Shown in pieces: positions 55,986-64,000 of a stretch of DNA of 64,000 nucleotides. This DNA comes from Gammaproteobacteria bacterium (GTDB lineage: Bacteria > Pseudomonadota > Gammaproteobacteria > Pseudomonadales > Azotimanducaceae). The DNA is taken from contig JAPOTJ010000048.1 in the NCBI GenBank assembly GCA_026709225.1, positions 18,525-82,524 of the forward strand. The letters are read 5' to 3'. Under the pieces are notes generated by a model, which was given only the letters and a program-made list of their open reading frames with translations, was not told the origin of the DNA and made no database searches. A program made the translations under genes and the position numbers. Each line of letters opens with the position of its first letter. Position 1 is the first letter of the stretch.

Positions 55986-57310
55986 ATCGCCTTCGGAAAG
56001 GGAATGCCGTATTGCCGCAAGGTCTCTTCAAGGCTCGGCTTTTGCAGCCGTATGCGTTCTGCGCTCAATTGAAAGGCGAAGATGAAGCCGAGCCCAAGGA
56101 TCAGCATGCCAACGAGGAAGCAGTAGATCACGGCGCGATCCGGATAGACATCCTTGAAATAGCCCACATAGAGCGGCCCGAAGATGCCCGCCGCGGCCCA
56201 CGCGGTGAGCACCGCCCCATAGATGGCAGACATCTTCCGTGCGCCGAACACATCAATGATGAATGACGGCATGGTGGCGAAGCCTCCGCCGAAACACAGC
56301 AGGATGTAGCACACCAAGACCGAAAAGACCCAAGGGTCGCGTTCAGTCATCAGGATGCCGAAGACGATCATCTGGCTTGCGAGCAGGATGCGAAACACAG
56401 CGATGCGGCCGATCTTGTCGGACAAGAGCCCCCAGAACAGCCTGCCGATGCCGTTGCACAGCGAGCTGATGGCAATGAGCGTGGCGCCGTATTCGGCGAG
56501 CACATGCGGGTCGAGGCTCGGGTCGGCAAGCCCCCAGACATCCTGCAGCAAGGGCGATTGGAAGCTGATGACGGAAATGCCGGCTGAAATGTTGAAGAAA
56601 AAGATCAGCCACATCATGACGAATTCGCGCGTGCTCAGGCAGTTGCGAACAAAATTCGGATGATTGACGCCGAAGGGTTCCGGCGGAACGGACACGAGCT
56701 TGGTATTCGGCGCGAAGCCCGCTGGCGGGTCGCGAATCAGCAGGCTAAACGGAATGAGAATCGCCGCGAAAATAATGCCGAGCCACATGAAGGTGAGCGG
56801 CAGGTCCTCGTTGGTCTGCACGACGAGAAAAGGCGCGAGCAGCTTACTCAAAAGAAATGCCCCGACGCCGAATCCCATGACGACAATGCCGGTCGCTAGC
56901 CCTTTGCGGTCCGGAAACCATTTGGCGACGGTCGCCACTGGCGTGACATAGCCGAGGCCGATGCCGGCGCCGCCAATCACGCCGTAGCCGATATAGAAAA
57001 GCAGCAGGTTGTTGATGTGCAGCGCGAACGCAGCGATCAAGTATCCGGACGCGAATAACAAACTGCCCGCGACTGACAGCTTTCGAGGGCCGAGCTTCGG
57101 CAGTGCGCCGCCCGCCCACGCCGCCGAGATGCCGAGCGAGAAGATCGCGACGCCGAACGCAATGGCAGTGTCGGTGTAGGTCCAACCAAGCTGGCTGACC
57201 AGCATGATCTGGAAGAAGCTCCACGCATAGACGGTGCCAAAGCACAGCTGCAAGCCCGTGCAGAGCAGCACAGTGATCGAGCGTGGCAGATGCCTGTCGG
57301 GCGCGGACAT
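55982..57310 (-). CDS. MFS transporter, oxalate/formate antiporter (OFA) type
   Basis: This 442-residue carrier has 12 predicted helices. LCTGLQLCFGTVYAWSFFQI near residues 17-36 and the GYGVIGGAGIGLGYVTPVA segment near 107-125 are typical of OFA-family proteins. The central loop separates two six-helix halves. The substrate is probably a small carboxylate but cannot be read. It lies 14 bases after the CACHE-like gene and overlaps the RND gene by 4 bases. Confidence 0.87.
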   Translation of the reverse strand: MSAPDRHLPRSITVLLCTGLQLCFGTVYAWSFFQIMLVSQLGWTYTDTAIAFGVAIFSLGISAAWAGGALPKLGPRKLSVAGSLLFASGYLIAAFALHINNLLLFYIGYGVIGGAGIGLGYVTPVATVAKWFPDRKGLATGIVVMGFGVGAFLLSKLLAPFLVVQTNEDLPLTFMWLGIIFAAILIPFSLLIRDPPAGFAPNTKLVSVPPEPFGVNHPNFVRNCLSTREFVMMWLIFFFNISAGISVISFQSPLLQDVWGLADPSLDPHVLAEYGATLIAISSLCNGIGRLFWGLLSDKIGRIAVFRILLASQMIVFGILMTERDPWVFSVLVCYILLCFGGGFATMPSFIIDVFGARKMSAIYGAVLTAWAAAGIFGPLYVGYFKDVYPDRAVIYCFLVGMLILGLGFIFAFQLSAERIRLQKPSLEETLRQYGIPFPKAI

Positions 57311-57324
57311 TGGTCGATTCAGGG

Positions 57325-58059
57325 CTACTTGACGGCTTGCGGCTCCACCCTGTCTGGATCAACGATTTTGGCGAAGTAGAGAAACAGCCTCGCAAGCTGC
57401 CCGGCTTCATCATCGCGTTCCAAGAGCGGGTTCGATGCGGACTGCTCGCCATCGCCGGCTTTCGCGAGTTCGACGGCGTAGCCGAGCAGCGCCGAGACTG
57501 GCTTGGCGGCGAGGTTCACGAGCCAGATCGCAGCGAAGATGCCGACCACGAAGATCGACGAAATCAGATACATCTGGCGGCCAACCGCACGCTGAATCTT
57601 GAGTGAAATCAGTCCCTTGTCCATGCCAATATGCACCGACCCGGCAACGCCGGCTAGAATCGGGCTGCCGACTTCAATGTAATTCTCGGCACCGGAGAAG
57701 CTGCGCTCGATGCCGTCTGTGATCGATGGGTCGGAACTGAGGATCTCCTCTGGAATGCCCGGCACGAAGGTGTGGGCGAGAAACTCGCCATTCTCGTTGA
57801 CGATATAAATGTAGTTGATGCCTTGGATTTCAAGGAATTGGTCAATGAGCGATTGCAGGGCTGACAAGTCGCGGTTCAAGATGATGTCCACGCTGGCATC
57901 GGCGATCGTTTTGGCGATGCCTTTGCTGTTGGAGACGTACTCTTCGGAAAGCTGCGAATCGACGGTGGCGATGCACACCCAGGAAGTGGAAACGGCGATA
58001 ACGCCGAAGAGCAGAAAGATGCCGAACAGGGTTTTCTGAAACAGTCGCTGAATGTTCAT
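57325..58059 (-). CDS. Small membrane protein with CACHE-like periplasmic sensor and no output domain
   Basis: This 244-residue protein has a first membrane helix near residues 12-33 (GIFLLFGVIAVSTSWVCIA) and a periplasmic single-CACHE-like domain, with LIDQFLEIQGINYIYIVNEN near 84-103. The second helix is near 165-185 (LISSIFVVGIFAAIWLVNLA) and a short HAMP-like tail follows. No kinase, cyclase or methyl-accepting part follows. It sits between the periplasmic binding protein and the MFS gene in one operon, so it may sense ligand delivered by the binding protein. That role is inferred. Confidence 0.8.
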   Translation of the reverse strand: MNIQRLFQKTLFGIFLLFGVIAVSTSWVCIATVDSQLSEEYVSNSKGIAKTIADASVDIILNRDLSALQSLIDQFLEIQGINYIYIVNENGEFLAHTFVPGIPEEILSSDPSITDGIERSFSGAENYIEVGSPILAGVAGSVHIGMDKGLISLKIQRAVGRQMYLISSIFVVGIFAAIWLVNLAAKPVSALLGYAVELAKAGDGEQSASNPLLERDDEAGQLARLFLYFAKIVDPDRVEPQAVK

Positions 58060-58071
58060 GATGTATTCTCT

Positions 58072-59349
58072 TTAGGAAAACCGGGCGCCCCAGTCGTATA
58101 AGGGAATGAATCGACCTTCGTCGACCACGGTGTAATAGAGCCCTCGCATGCCTTGCCGGCGCTCAGGCGAGAAGGAGATAAGCTCACCGATGCCAAGGTC
58201 GAAGTCTTGGATGCTAAAGACCGCCTCTTCAAGACGCTGTCGGCTCGGCATATCGCCAAGGCGGTTCAGAATCTCGACGAGCAGCTTGGCGTTGACGAAG
58301 CCTTCAAGGCTCACGAAGCTCTTTTCGAAGGGCTGATAGTCCGCTTGGTACAGGTCGCCCGGCACCGTGGGGTCGTAGCGGCGCATCAGTTCGCTGTATT
58401 CCTTGACGACCGGGATGCTCTCATCCTCGTAGCTCGGCACGACTTGTGAGTTGACGAGGTGGCGGGCGTAGCGGTCGCTTGCATCCGTGCCCTCGGTGAT
58501 TAGCTGTAGCAGATTCTCGCTGCCCACAAAGGAAAGATTTGCGATTGGGATTTCGAGCCCCCCGTCGACCGCATCGCGCAGAAATGCCGCGCACGCGCCG
58601 TAGGCGCCAATACAGATGACCGCCTGCGGATTGGTCTTCTTGAGGATTTCGACCTGATCGCGCATGCTGCTCGAAAAGCGAGCCCCGCGCTTGTAGGTGG
58701 CCTCGCCAACGATGTTCTCGCCATGTGCGCTCAAGGCCTTGCGCACGCCTGCCCAGCCGCTTCGCCCATAGGCGTCGGCCTGATAAAAGACGGCGATGCG
58801 CGTTCGACCGATGCTCAGGAAATTCTCAACGAGCCCTTGTGTTTCCTCGCGATATGAAGCGCGAAGATTGAATGCAAATTCACCGTAGGGCGGCTCGCGC
58901 TGTGGCTGCGCGCCGGTGAATGGAAAGAACAGCAGGATGTCTTCCTGCTGGAACTTCTTGAGAATCGGCAGAACCCGCGTGACCGTTGGCGTGCCGACAT
59001 AGCCGAAGAGCGCAAATACCTGGTCCTCAAGCAGGAGCTTCATGGTGTTTTGCACCGACGGCACAGGCTGGTAGCCGTCGTCATAGAGTTTCAGCGCAAC
59101 CTCACGACCACGAACGCCGCCTTGGCTGTTGATGTGCGCGAAATAGGCCTGAGCGCCACGATACAGTTCGATGCCAAGTCCGCGCGACGGGCCGGAGAAG
59201 GCGGCGGATGTGCCGAGCACAATCTGGCTGTCGGAAACGCCCTGACTGACGAGGCTATCTTGCGAAAACGCGAATCTGGTCGTGAACGGCAGCATAAGAC
59301 TGCCGACGATGCCGGTTTTCAGTAGATTCCGCCGAGTCAGAGCTGGCAT
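58072..59349 (-). CDS. Periplasmic amide/branched-chain amino acid-type binding protein, probably Tat-exported
   Basis: This type I periplasmic binding protein of about 425 residues (Peripla_BP_6 family) shows IVLGTSAAFSGPSRGLGIEL near residues 45-64 and the two-lobe layout. The N terminus MPALTRRNLLKTGIV has a TRRNLL twin-arginine-like signal followed by a hydrophobic stretch and a FAFSQ cleavage region. I chose the ATG at 59349; a longer frame starts at 59409. No ABC permease or ATPase gene is nearby, so it may serve as a ligand-binding partner of the sensor 12 bases downstream. Confidence 0.86.
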   Translation of the reverse strand: MPALTRRNLLKTGIVGSLMLPFTTRFAFSQDSLVSQGVSDSQIVLGTSAAFSGPSRGLGIELYRGAQAYFAHINSQGGVRGREVALKLYDDGYQPVPSVQNTMKLLLEDQVFALFGYVGTPTVTRVLPILKKFQQEDILLFFPFTGAQPQREPPYGEFAFNLRASYREETQGLVENFLSIGRTRIAVFYQADAYGRSGWAGVRKALSAHGENIVGEATYKRGARFSSSMRDQVEILKKTNPQAVICIGAYGACAAFLRDAVDGGLEIPIANLSFVGSENLLQLITEGTDASDRYARHLVNSQVVPSYEDESIPVVKEYSELMRRYDPTVPGDLYQADYQPFEKSFVSLEGFVNAKLLVEILNRLGDMPSRQRLEEAVFSIQDFDLGIGELISFSPERRQGMRGLYYTVVDEGRFIPLYDWGARFS

Positions 59350-59518
59350 CGTTGCGTGAACTGAGTCTGTTCGCCGAGACGCATGGGCATACTCTATCCT
59401 ATTCAGCAAATAGGCATGACAAAAAAGTCACGCAAGCGTGCTGTCCGGGTTCTTGTTGAAAGACAAAGGCGTGCCTATAGTGTCATTCTCAACCTGAACT
59501 GGAAAGGAACGTCCTTCG

Positions 59519-60928
59519 ATGGACGAAGCGCAAATCAAGCGTCGGGTGATTCCCGTGATGCATCGCGAAGTGCATCTGCTCACCGCAGGCAGGGGCACTC
59601 CGTTGCTGCTTGTGCATGGCTCTCCCAATAGCAGCGATGCGTTGCGACCGCTGATTGCCTTTCTCGCCCAGGAGTTTTTCGTCATCGCGCCGGACACGCC
59701 GGGCAACGGCGGGTCCACTCCGCTGCCCGATGATGCCAGTACGCTCGGTGATTATGCCGATGCGTTGCGGGATCTGCTCGATGCGCTCGGCCTTTCGCAA
59801 GTCGGCGCCTACGGCTATCACAGCGGCGCGAGCACCGTGGCAGAGCTTGGGCGTCGGTATCCGCATCGACTGTCCGCCCTGGTGTGCGACGGACTGCCTA
59901 TTTGGAGCGAGCGTGAGCTGCGGGAATTCGAGGAGGGCTTCTTTCAGTCCTACGCGCCTGTCCACGACGGGTCGCACTTGATGCGCCTTTGGTCGAGATT
60001 GATCGATCAGAACTGGTACTTTCCGTGGCATCGCGGCGCGAAGGGTCGCCAAGTCAGGTTTGATCTCAATGACACCGCGCGCCTGCATGATCGAGCGATG
60101 GAGCTGCTCATCGCAGGCGATGCGCATATGGCGCCCTATCGGGCGGTGCTTGAGTCAAACGGCGCTGAGCGGCTGCACGCACTCACGGTGCCAACGCTCG
60201 TCATGTGTCACAACGACGATGTGATCGCCAAGCATTTCCATCGCTTGCCGAATGCGCCCATGGTGCGCCGCAGCCGCTTCAAAAGCCGAAAGCACATGCG
60301 TTTTCGGGTGCGCGACTGGTTTGCGGAGCACGCCCGCGAAGCCGCATTGCCGCCAACAACACGCATGTTCGAGCAGGGTCAGAACCGCTTTGTGGACTTG
60401 CGCTACGGGCAAGTGTTCGTGCGTGGCGGCAGTGACCCGGGCGCGATGTGGCTGCACGATGTGGGTGAGTCGAGCCGAACTGCGCCCGCGACCAGAATGA
60501 GCTTCGACCTGCCGGGGCACGGTTTGACCGATATCGAGTGTCCTCACGACCCCTATGACCTGGTGAGATTGATCGAGGATGTGTTTGAGGCGCTGCATGC
60601 CGATCCGAGTGCGCCCGGCATCCTTGGCGCCGGCCTCGGCTATCAGCTCGCCAATATGCTCTCTGGAACGCAATCGGAGCTGCGCTCAACGCCCTGCCAG
60701 GTGCCCGAAATCGATCCGCGATGGGACGGTGGCCACCTTGCTGCGGCGTGGCACTATTGCAGGTTCAGAAGCCAGTATCGTCGCTGGGACAATCGCATTC
60801 CGCAAGGTCGCCTCAATCATCCTTTGCCGAGTCCCGAAGACCTGCATCTACAAATGATCGACGTGCTGCGTGCGGGCGAGCACACATTGCAGCGGCTATT
60901 GCCGTTTTCGGTCGCCGATCTGACTTGA
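59519..60928 (+). CDS. Alpha/beta hydrolase-fold protein, double length, atypical nucleophile motif
   Basis: This protein has 469 residues. The first half is a standard alpha/beta hydrolase core: LLLVHGSPNSSDALR near residues 28-42 and FFVIAPDTPGNGGS. The elbow reads YGYHSGAST, where His occupies the usual nucleophile position of GxSxG. A homologous-looking second half (LPGHGLTDIECPHDPYDL, then GILGAGLGYQLANML) lacks an obvious triad. The start is ATG, 109 bases from the divergent binding-protein ORF. The substrate is unknown. It may be catalytically altered. Confidence 0.82.
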   Translation: MDEAQIKRRVIPVMHREVHLLTAGRGTPLLLVHGSPNSSDALRPLIAFLAQEFFVIAPDTPGNGGSTPLPDDASTLGDYADALRDLLDALGLSQVGAYGYHSGASTVAELGRRYPHRLSALVCDGLPIWSERELREFEEGFFQSYAPVHDGSHLMRLWSRLIDQNWYFPWHRGAKGRQVRFDLNDTARLHDRAMELLIAGDAHMAPYRAVLESNGAERLHALTVPTLVMCHNDDVIAKHFHRLPNAPMVRRSRFKSRKHMRFRVRDWFAEHAREAALPPTTRMFEQGQNRFVDLRYGQVFVRGGSDPGAMWLHDVGESSRTAPATRMSFDLPGHGLTDIECPHDPYDLVRLIEDVFEALHADPSAPGILGAGLGYQLANMLSGTQSELRSTPCQVPEIDPRWDGGHLAAAWHYCRFRSQYRRWDNRIPQGRLNHPLPSPEDLHLQMIDVLRAGEHTLQRLLPFSVADLT

Positions 60929-60941
60929 AACTGACGCTTCT

Positions 60942-61247
60942 TCAACTTGCTTTCGCCGCGATGGTGGGTATGCCAGATACATTGATTGAACGCTCGGCAA
61001 CCGCGAGATCGAAGCTGCGCTGCAAATTCAACCAGAAGCGGGCGCCGTTGCCAAACAACTTGCCGAAACGAACCGCCATCTCAGCCGTGACAGGCTGCTT
61101 TTCGTTGAGAATATCGTATAGCGCCTGCCGGGAAATCCCCAACGCGCTGGCCACTGCCGTTTTGCTCATCGGCACGGCTGGCAAAATATCCTCTCGCAGG
61201 ATTTCTCCGGGATGCAGGGGCAGTATCGAAGGGTGTTTTTGAAGCAT
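60942..61247 (-). CDS. higA: HigA-family antitoxin (XRE helix-turn-helix)
   Basis: This 101-residue protein has LHPGEILREDILPAVPMSKT near residues 11-30, the HigA signature, and a helix-turn-helix (VASALGISRQALYDILNEKQ) near 32-51. It normally represses its operon and neutralises the HigB mRNA interferase. A higB remnant precedes it, the stop overlapping this ATG (TGATG), so the antitoxin appears orphaned. Confidence 0.9.
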   Translation of the reverse strand: MLQKHPSILPLHPGEILREDILPAVPMSKTAVASALGISRQALYDILNEKQPVTAEMAVRFGKLFGNGARFWLNLQRSFDLAVAERSINVSGIPTIAAKAS

Positions 61248-61342
61248 CAGTGATAGTCCTCTATATTCACTTCCACCGTGCCGTCATTGTTCCAACCAAG
61301 AGCAACATTGTCCGCCGACCTCTGAAATGCCCTAAAGATATA
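61247..61342 (-). pseudogene. Probable 3'-end remnant of higB toxin
   Basis: The 31 codons before the stop at 61249-61247 read VALGWNNDGTVEVNIEDYH at their end. This resembles the conserved HigB C terminus (W-x-D-G-x-A-x-x-V-x-I-x-D-Y-H). An in-frame TGA at 61345-61343 closes the frame upstream, and no start or N-terminal half exists. The stop overlaps the higA ATG as in intact higBA pairs. Confidence 0.5.
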
Positions 61343-61367
61343 TCAATATGTTCTAATACGCATCGCC

Positions 61368-61655
61368 ATGTCCGCATACCTCGTCATCACCGCTCAGCTT
61401 CACGACCGAGAAGCTTTTCTTGCCGGGTATGCGCGCGAGGTGGCGGCGCTCGTCGAGTCCTTTGGTGGCGAGTATCTTGTGCGTGCGCCAGGCATTGACA
61501 TTTTGGAGGGCGAGCACCCGGGCGGGTCGCTGGTGATTTCCAAATGGCCTGACAAGGCAGCCGCGTTGGCATTCTGGCATTCACCGGAATACGCACGGGC
61601 GAAAAAACTGCGCGAAGGCATCGCCGATTGCCAAGTCTTGCTGATAGAGGGCTAG
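61368..61655 (+). CDS. DUF1330-family protein
   Basis: This 95-residue ferredoxin-like fold protein reads MSAYLVITAQLHDREAFLAG at the start, then EYLVRAPGIDILEG, SLVISKWPDKAAALAFWHSP and EYARAKKLREG. These are all family hallmarks. The function is unknown. It lies 6 bases before the first VOC gene, so it probably belongs to that operon. Confidence 0.9.
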   Translation: MSAYLVITAQLHDREAFLAGYAREVAALVESFGGEYLVRAPGIDILEGEHPGGSLVISKWPDKAAALAFWHSPEYARAKKLREGIADCQVLLIEG

Positions 61656-61661
61656 TGCGTC

Positions 61662-62162
61662 GTGAATGACGCACCGAGAATTCGCAGCATCATCAAGCGC
61701 ACCACGCTCATGGTGCGCAACATGGAGAAAAGCCGTCGCTGGTACGAGCACGTGCTCGGCATGACAACTTGGCTCGATCAGGAGTTCATCATCTCGGGCG
61801 AAGGCATTGCGGTGGGGTCGAAGGGTGACAAGACGCATCTTGTCATCATGAAAGCCGAGGACGACAAGATCGGCATGATCGGCCTCCTGCAGTGGCTCGA
61901 CCCAGTGCTGCCCGCCCCGGAGATTCCGACCGCCGTCAACTACGGGTTGCCGGTGTTTGTGGTCGAGACTGATGATGCCGCAGAGTTGGCGCGCCGCGCC
62001 GAAGAACTCGGCACGCGCGTCTACAACAAGCGGCACGAGTTCACCGTGACTGGTGCGCGCGGAGAGAAACGACACCTCGCGGGCGCGTCGCTATTCGACC
62101 CGGATGGGCATTTCTTTGAGTGCAATCAGGTGCTGTCAGTTGAAGAACCAAGGATATCGTGA
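61662..62162 (+). CDS. VOC (glyoxalase/bleomycin resistance) family protein
   Basis: This 166-residue protein with a GTG start has paired beta-alpha-beta-beta-beta modules. The first reads RTTLMVRNMEKSRRWYEHVL and the second ends SLFDPDGHFFECNQ with a metal-ligand Glu. VOC proteins are metal-dependent lyases, isomerases or dioxygenases. The substrate is not evident. It is coupled to a second VOC gene, overlapping it by 1 base (TGATG). Confidence 0.88.
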   Translation: MNDAPRIRSIIKRTTLMVRNMEKSRRWYEHVLGMTTWLDQEFIISGEGIAVGSKGDKTHLVIMKAEDDKIGMIGLLQWLDPVLPAPEIPTAVNYGLPVFVVETDDAAELARRAEELGTRVYNKRHEFTVTGARGEKRHLAGASLFDPDGHFFECNQVLSVEEPRIS

Positions 62163-62596
62163 TGAGTATTCGCTTTCAGCGCGCTAATTTCCTCGTCTCC
62201 AATATGACAGAAGCACTTCGCTTTTACGTTGATGTGCTTGGCATGGAGGTGGCTTTCAAGAAGGAAGGCAGGGAAGCTGGCTATTCACATATTGTGTTCG
62301 GCATTGAAGCAGGCGTGAAAGTCGATTTCGTGGCCTTGAGCACGCCGACGCAGCTGCGAGTGATGGCGCTCACTGAAGTTCCGGGTCTTGTCCCTCAGCC
62401 CGAACCGCGACGCTCGGCGATTGTCTTGGATGTAGAAGATGTAGATGCTGTGGTCGCGCGTGCGAAGGACGGGGGTTTCCAAGTGTTCGAGGAAGAAAAG
62501 CTCGTCACGCACGATGGCCGCGTCGGGCGCGAGATCGGCATCCTCGATGGCGACGGCAATCTCGCTGTGGTCTATCACATCACCGGTCGGGTTTGA
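62162..62596 (+). CDS. Second VOC family protein
   Basis: This 144-residue glyoxalase-fold protein has FQRANFLVSNMTEALRFYVD at the N terminus, VEDVDAVVARAKDGGFQVFE in the second module and GILDGDGNLAVVYHI near the end. It is distinct in sequence from the preceding VOC protein. I chose the ATG at 62162 over a GTG one codon upstream. The pair followed by an MFS gene suggests a small catabolic or resistance operon. Confidence 0.87.
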   Translation: MSIRFQRANFLVSNMTEALRFYVDVLGMEVAFKKEGREAGYSHIVFGIEAGVKVDFVALSTPTQLRVMALTEVPGLVPQPEPRRSAIVLDVEDVDAVVARAKDGGFQVFEEEKLVTHDGRVGREIGILDGDGNLAVVYHITGRV

Positions 62597-62607
62597 CCCA
62601 AGACGCT

Positions 62608-63927
62608 ATGAGCGACAGCGAGGGCTACCCATCTTCGCGGCGCGCCTGGGCGATGGTCGCGCTCTTGACCTTCGCCTACGTGGTGTCCTTTGTTGATCGC
62701 TACATCCTGAGCCTGCTGGTTGACCCCATCAAAGCCGACCTCGGGCTCACCGACTTTCAAATGGGCCTGTTGCTCGGGCCTGCGTTCGGTATCTTCTACG
62801 CGACCATGGGCTTGCCGCTCGGCCTGCTGGCTGATCGGTCGCGACGCACATGGATAGTTGCCGCAGGCATCACCCTGTGGTCGGCTGCGACGGCCTTCTC
62901 GGGATTCGCCAAAAACTTCACGCAAATGTTCATCGCAAGGCTCAGCGTGGGTGTCGGCGAGGCGACTTTAAGCCCCTGCGCCATGTCATTGATTGCGGAT
63001 TCCTTCCCGGAAGAGCGGCGCGGCAAGCCGATCGCCATGTACGGAAGCGCGATCTCCGTCGGCTCTGCGCTCGCTGCGCTGCTTGGCGCTGCTGTGCTCA
63101 CCTGGGCGAAGGCTTCGGGCGGCGTCTCACTGCCCGTCGTCGGCACCATAGCGCCGTGGCAGTTGGCGTTCCTGACGGTAGGACTGCCGGGCGTCCTGCT
63201 CGCGATTCCCTTCCTGCTGATGCGCGAACCTCGTCGCAGGTCGGTATCCCAAGACGGGTCACGTTCGCATCTCGGGCATATGTTCCGGCACGTCGCTCGT
63301 CACGGCCTGACCTACGCCTGTTTCATGCCGATCTTCTGCTTTATGACGATCGTCGCCTACAGTCACGGCTGGCTCGCGGTCACCTTTGACCGCACCTACG
63401 GCTGGCCGGTTGAGAAATATGCGCTCTACAACGGCTTGACGCTGATTGTCCTAGGCCCCTTGTCAGTCATGTTCGCCGGATGGCTCTCTGATCGATTGAC
63501 TTTGCGCGGCGTCGCCGATGCCCCGATGCGCATCGCTGTCACTGGCTTTTTCATCGGCGCCCCGCCCGCCATGGTCGCGACACTGTTCGACAATGGACTG
63601 GTCGCCTTCATCATTCTGGCATCGGCCAATATCGGCTTGGCGTTTACCTCCTCAGTCGGCGTGACCGCGCTGCTGAAGATTGTGCCGCCGCGCATTCGCG
63701 CGCAGACGGTGGCGCTCTATTACATGAGCATCAGCCTGACCGGGCTGTTCCTTGGTCCGACGCTTGTCGGCCTGTTCAACGACACCCTGTTTCGCGACAT
63801 CGAAGACGGCGTGCGCTACAGCGTTGCCGTGATACCAATGATCTTCGGCCTGCCGATGATGTGCCTCGCACCCTGGACGCTCAAACTCTATCGCAAAGCG
63901 CTTGAGAAGCGCACTATCGACGAGTAG
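62608..63927 (+). CDS. MFS transporter
   Basis: This carrier of about 439 residues has 12 predicted helices. It shows SFVDRYILSLLVDPIKADLG near residues 20-39, PLGLLADRSRRTWIVAAG (motif A) and VGVGEATLSPCAMSLIADSF, typical of the spinster-like/anion-cation symporter part of the MFS. The ATG at 62608 is 11 bases after the VOC stop; a TTG frame overlaps it. The substrate is probably an organic acid or lipid-like compound linked to the VOC enzymes, by context only. Confidence 0.88.
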   Translation: MSDSEGYPSSRRAWAMVALLTFAYVVSFVDRYILSLLVDPIKADLGLTDFQMGLLLGPAFGIFYATMGLPLGLLADRSRRTWIVAAGITLWSAATAFSGFAKNFTQMFIARLSVGVGEATLSPCAMSLIADSFPEERRGKPIAMYGSAISVGSALAALLGAAVLTWAKASGGVSLPVVGTIAPWQLAFLTVGLPGVLLAIPFLLMREPRRRSVSQDGSRSHLGHMFRHVARHGLTYACFMPIFCFMTIVAYSHGWLAVTFDRTYGWPVEKYALYNGLTLIVLGPLSVMFAGWLSDRLTLRGVADAPMRIAVTGFFIGAPPAMVATLFDNGLVAFIILASANIGLAFTSSVGVTALLKIVPPRIRAQTVALYYMSISLTGLFLGPTLVGLFNDTLFRDIEDGVRYSVAVIPMIFGLPMMCLAPWTLKLYRKALEKRTIDE

Positions 63928-63934
63928 TCAGCGG

Positions 63935-64000
63935 TCAATCAAGCACGAGCCAAGGAACGCGCGCAAAGTGCTCTGCTTCGAAGCGGTTGATCTCTTCGCC
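63935..64000 (-). CDS. C-terminal end of an unidentified leftward gene, cut by the window edge
   Basis: The last 21 codons on the minus strand read GEEINRFEAEHFARVPWLVL then D and a stop at 63935-63937. The composition is protein-like and the frame is open to the edge. It is convergent with the MFS gene. It is too short to identify. Confidence 0.5.
   Translation of the reverse strand, partial: GEEINRFEAEHFARVPWLVLD

Overview
The window is a bacterial chromosome segment, most probably from a gammaproteobacterium. The gene order mnmG-rsmG-parA-parB at the left and atpIBEFHAGDC followed by glmU-glmS at the right is the classical gammaproteobacterial neighbourhood of the replication origin. An ergothioneine pair (egtBD), a cobalamin-regulated btuB locus and a Fur-box-like site also fit an aerobic gammaproteobacterium. 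I cannot name a genus. I see no tRNA, rRNA, CRISPR array, phage integrase or parS site.

Layout. (1) 1-2844: 3' end of mnmG, then rsmG, parA, parB. (2) 2828-4948: TonB-dependent siderophore receptor with a Fur-box-like promoter. (3) 5293-11524: tightly overlapping five-gene restriction cassette with two adenine methyltransferases, a small unknown protein, a McrB-like AAA+ motor and a McrC/LlaJI-like nuclease. (4) 11796-13140: an IS3-family element with clear inverted repeats and a 3-bp target duplication. (5) 13439-15913: three-gene unit with two unrecognised proteins and a ComEC-like metallo-beta-lactamase. (6) 15997-28756: cobalamin uptake and late biosynthesis (cobO, cobC, cobS, cobT, cobU, cobD, cbiB, cobQ, btuDCF, btuB) headed by a cobalamin riboswitch and a good sigma70 promoter, interrupted by a HepT/MntA toxin-antitoxin pair. 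(7) 28939-36330: second defence block. A leftward trio encodes an Fe-S-motif cytosine methyltransferase, a GHKL ATPase and a methyltransferase-fold-like protein. It is divergent from a PstI/BsuBI-type restriction-modification pair. (8) 36344-44162: promoter and complete F1Fo ATP synthase operon, with an SDR gene after atpC. (9) 44163-47840: hairpin repeats and a graveyard of toxin-antitoxin genes (zeta-like remnant, VapBC, decayed BrnT/BrnA-like pair), then an ATPase with a C-terminal nuclease-like domain. (10) 47918-53455: egtD-egtB and, on the other strand, glmU-glmS. (11) 53607-59349: leftward four-gene transport and sensing operon (periplasmic binding protein, small CACHE-like membrane protein, OFA-type MFS carrier, RND/MMPL exporter). 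(12) 59519-64000: alpha/beta hydrolase, HigA with a higB remnant, DUF1330, two VOC proteins, an MFS carrier and the tail of one more gene.

How it fits together. In many gammaproteobacteria parB lies next to atpI; here about 33.5 kb of accessory DNA separates them. The B12 block imports corrinoid through the outer membrane (BtuB) and inner membrane (BtuFCD), adenosylates it (CobO) and completes the nucleotide loop (CobD, CbiB, CobU, CobT, CobS, CobC). No early corrin-ring genes are present. The two defence blocks flank this B12 block. The best candidates for little-described systems are the two-m6A-methyltransferase McrBC-like cassette, the metallo-beta-lactamase trio and the Dcm-GHKL-385-aa trio. 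Family assignments come from motifs read by eye; no database search was run.
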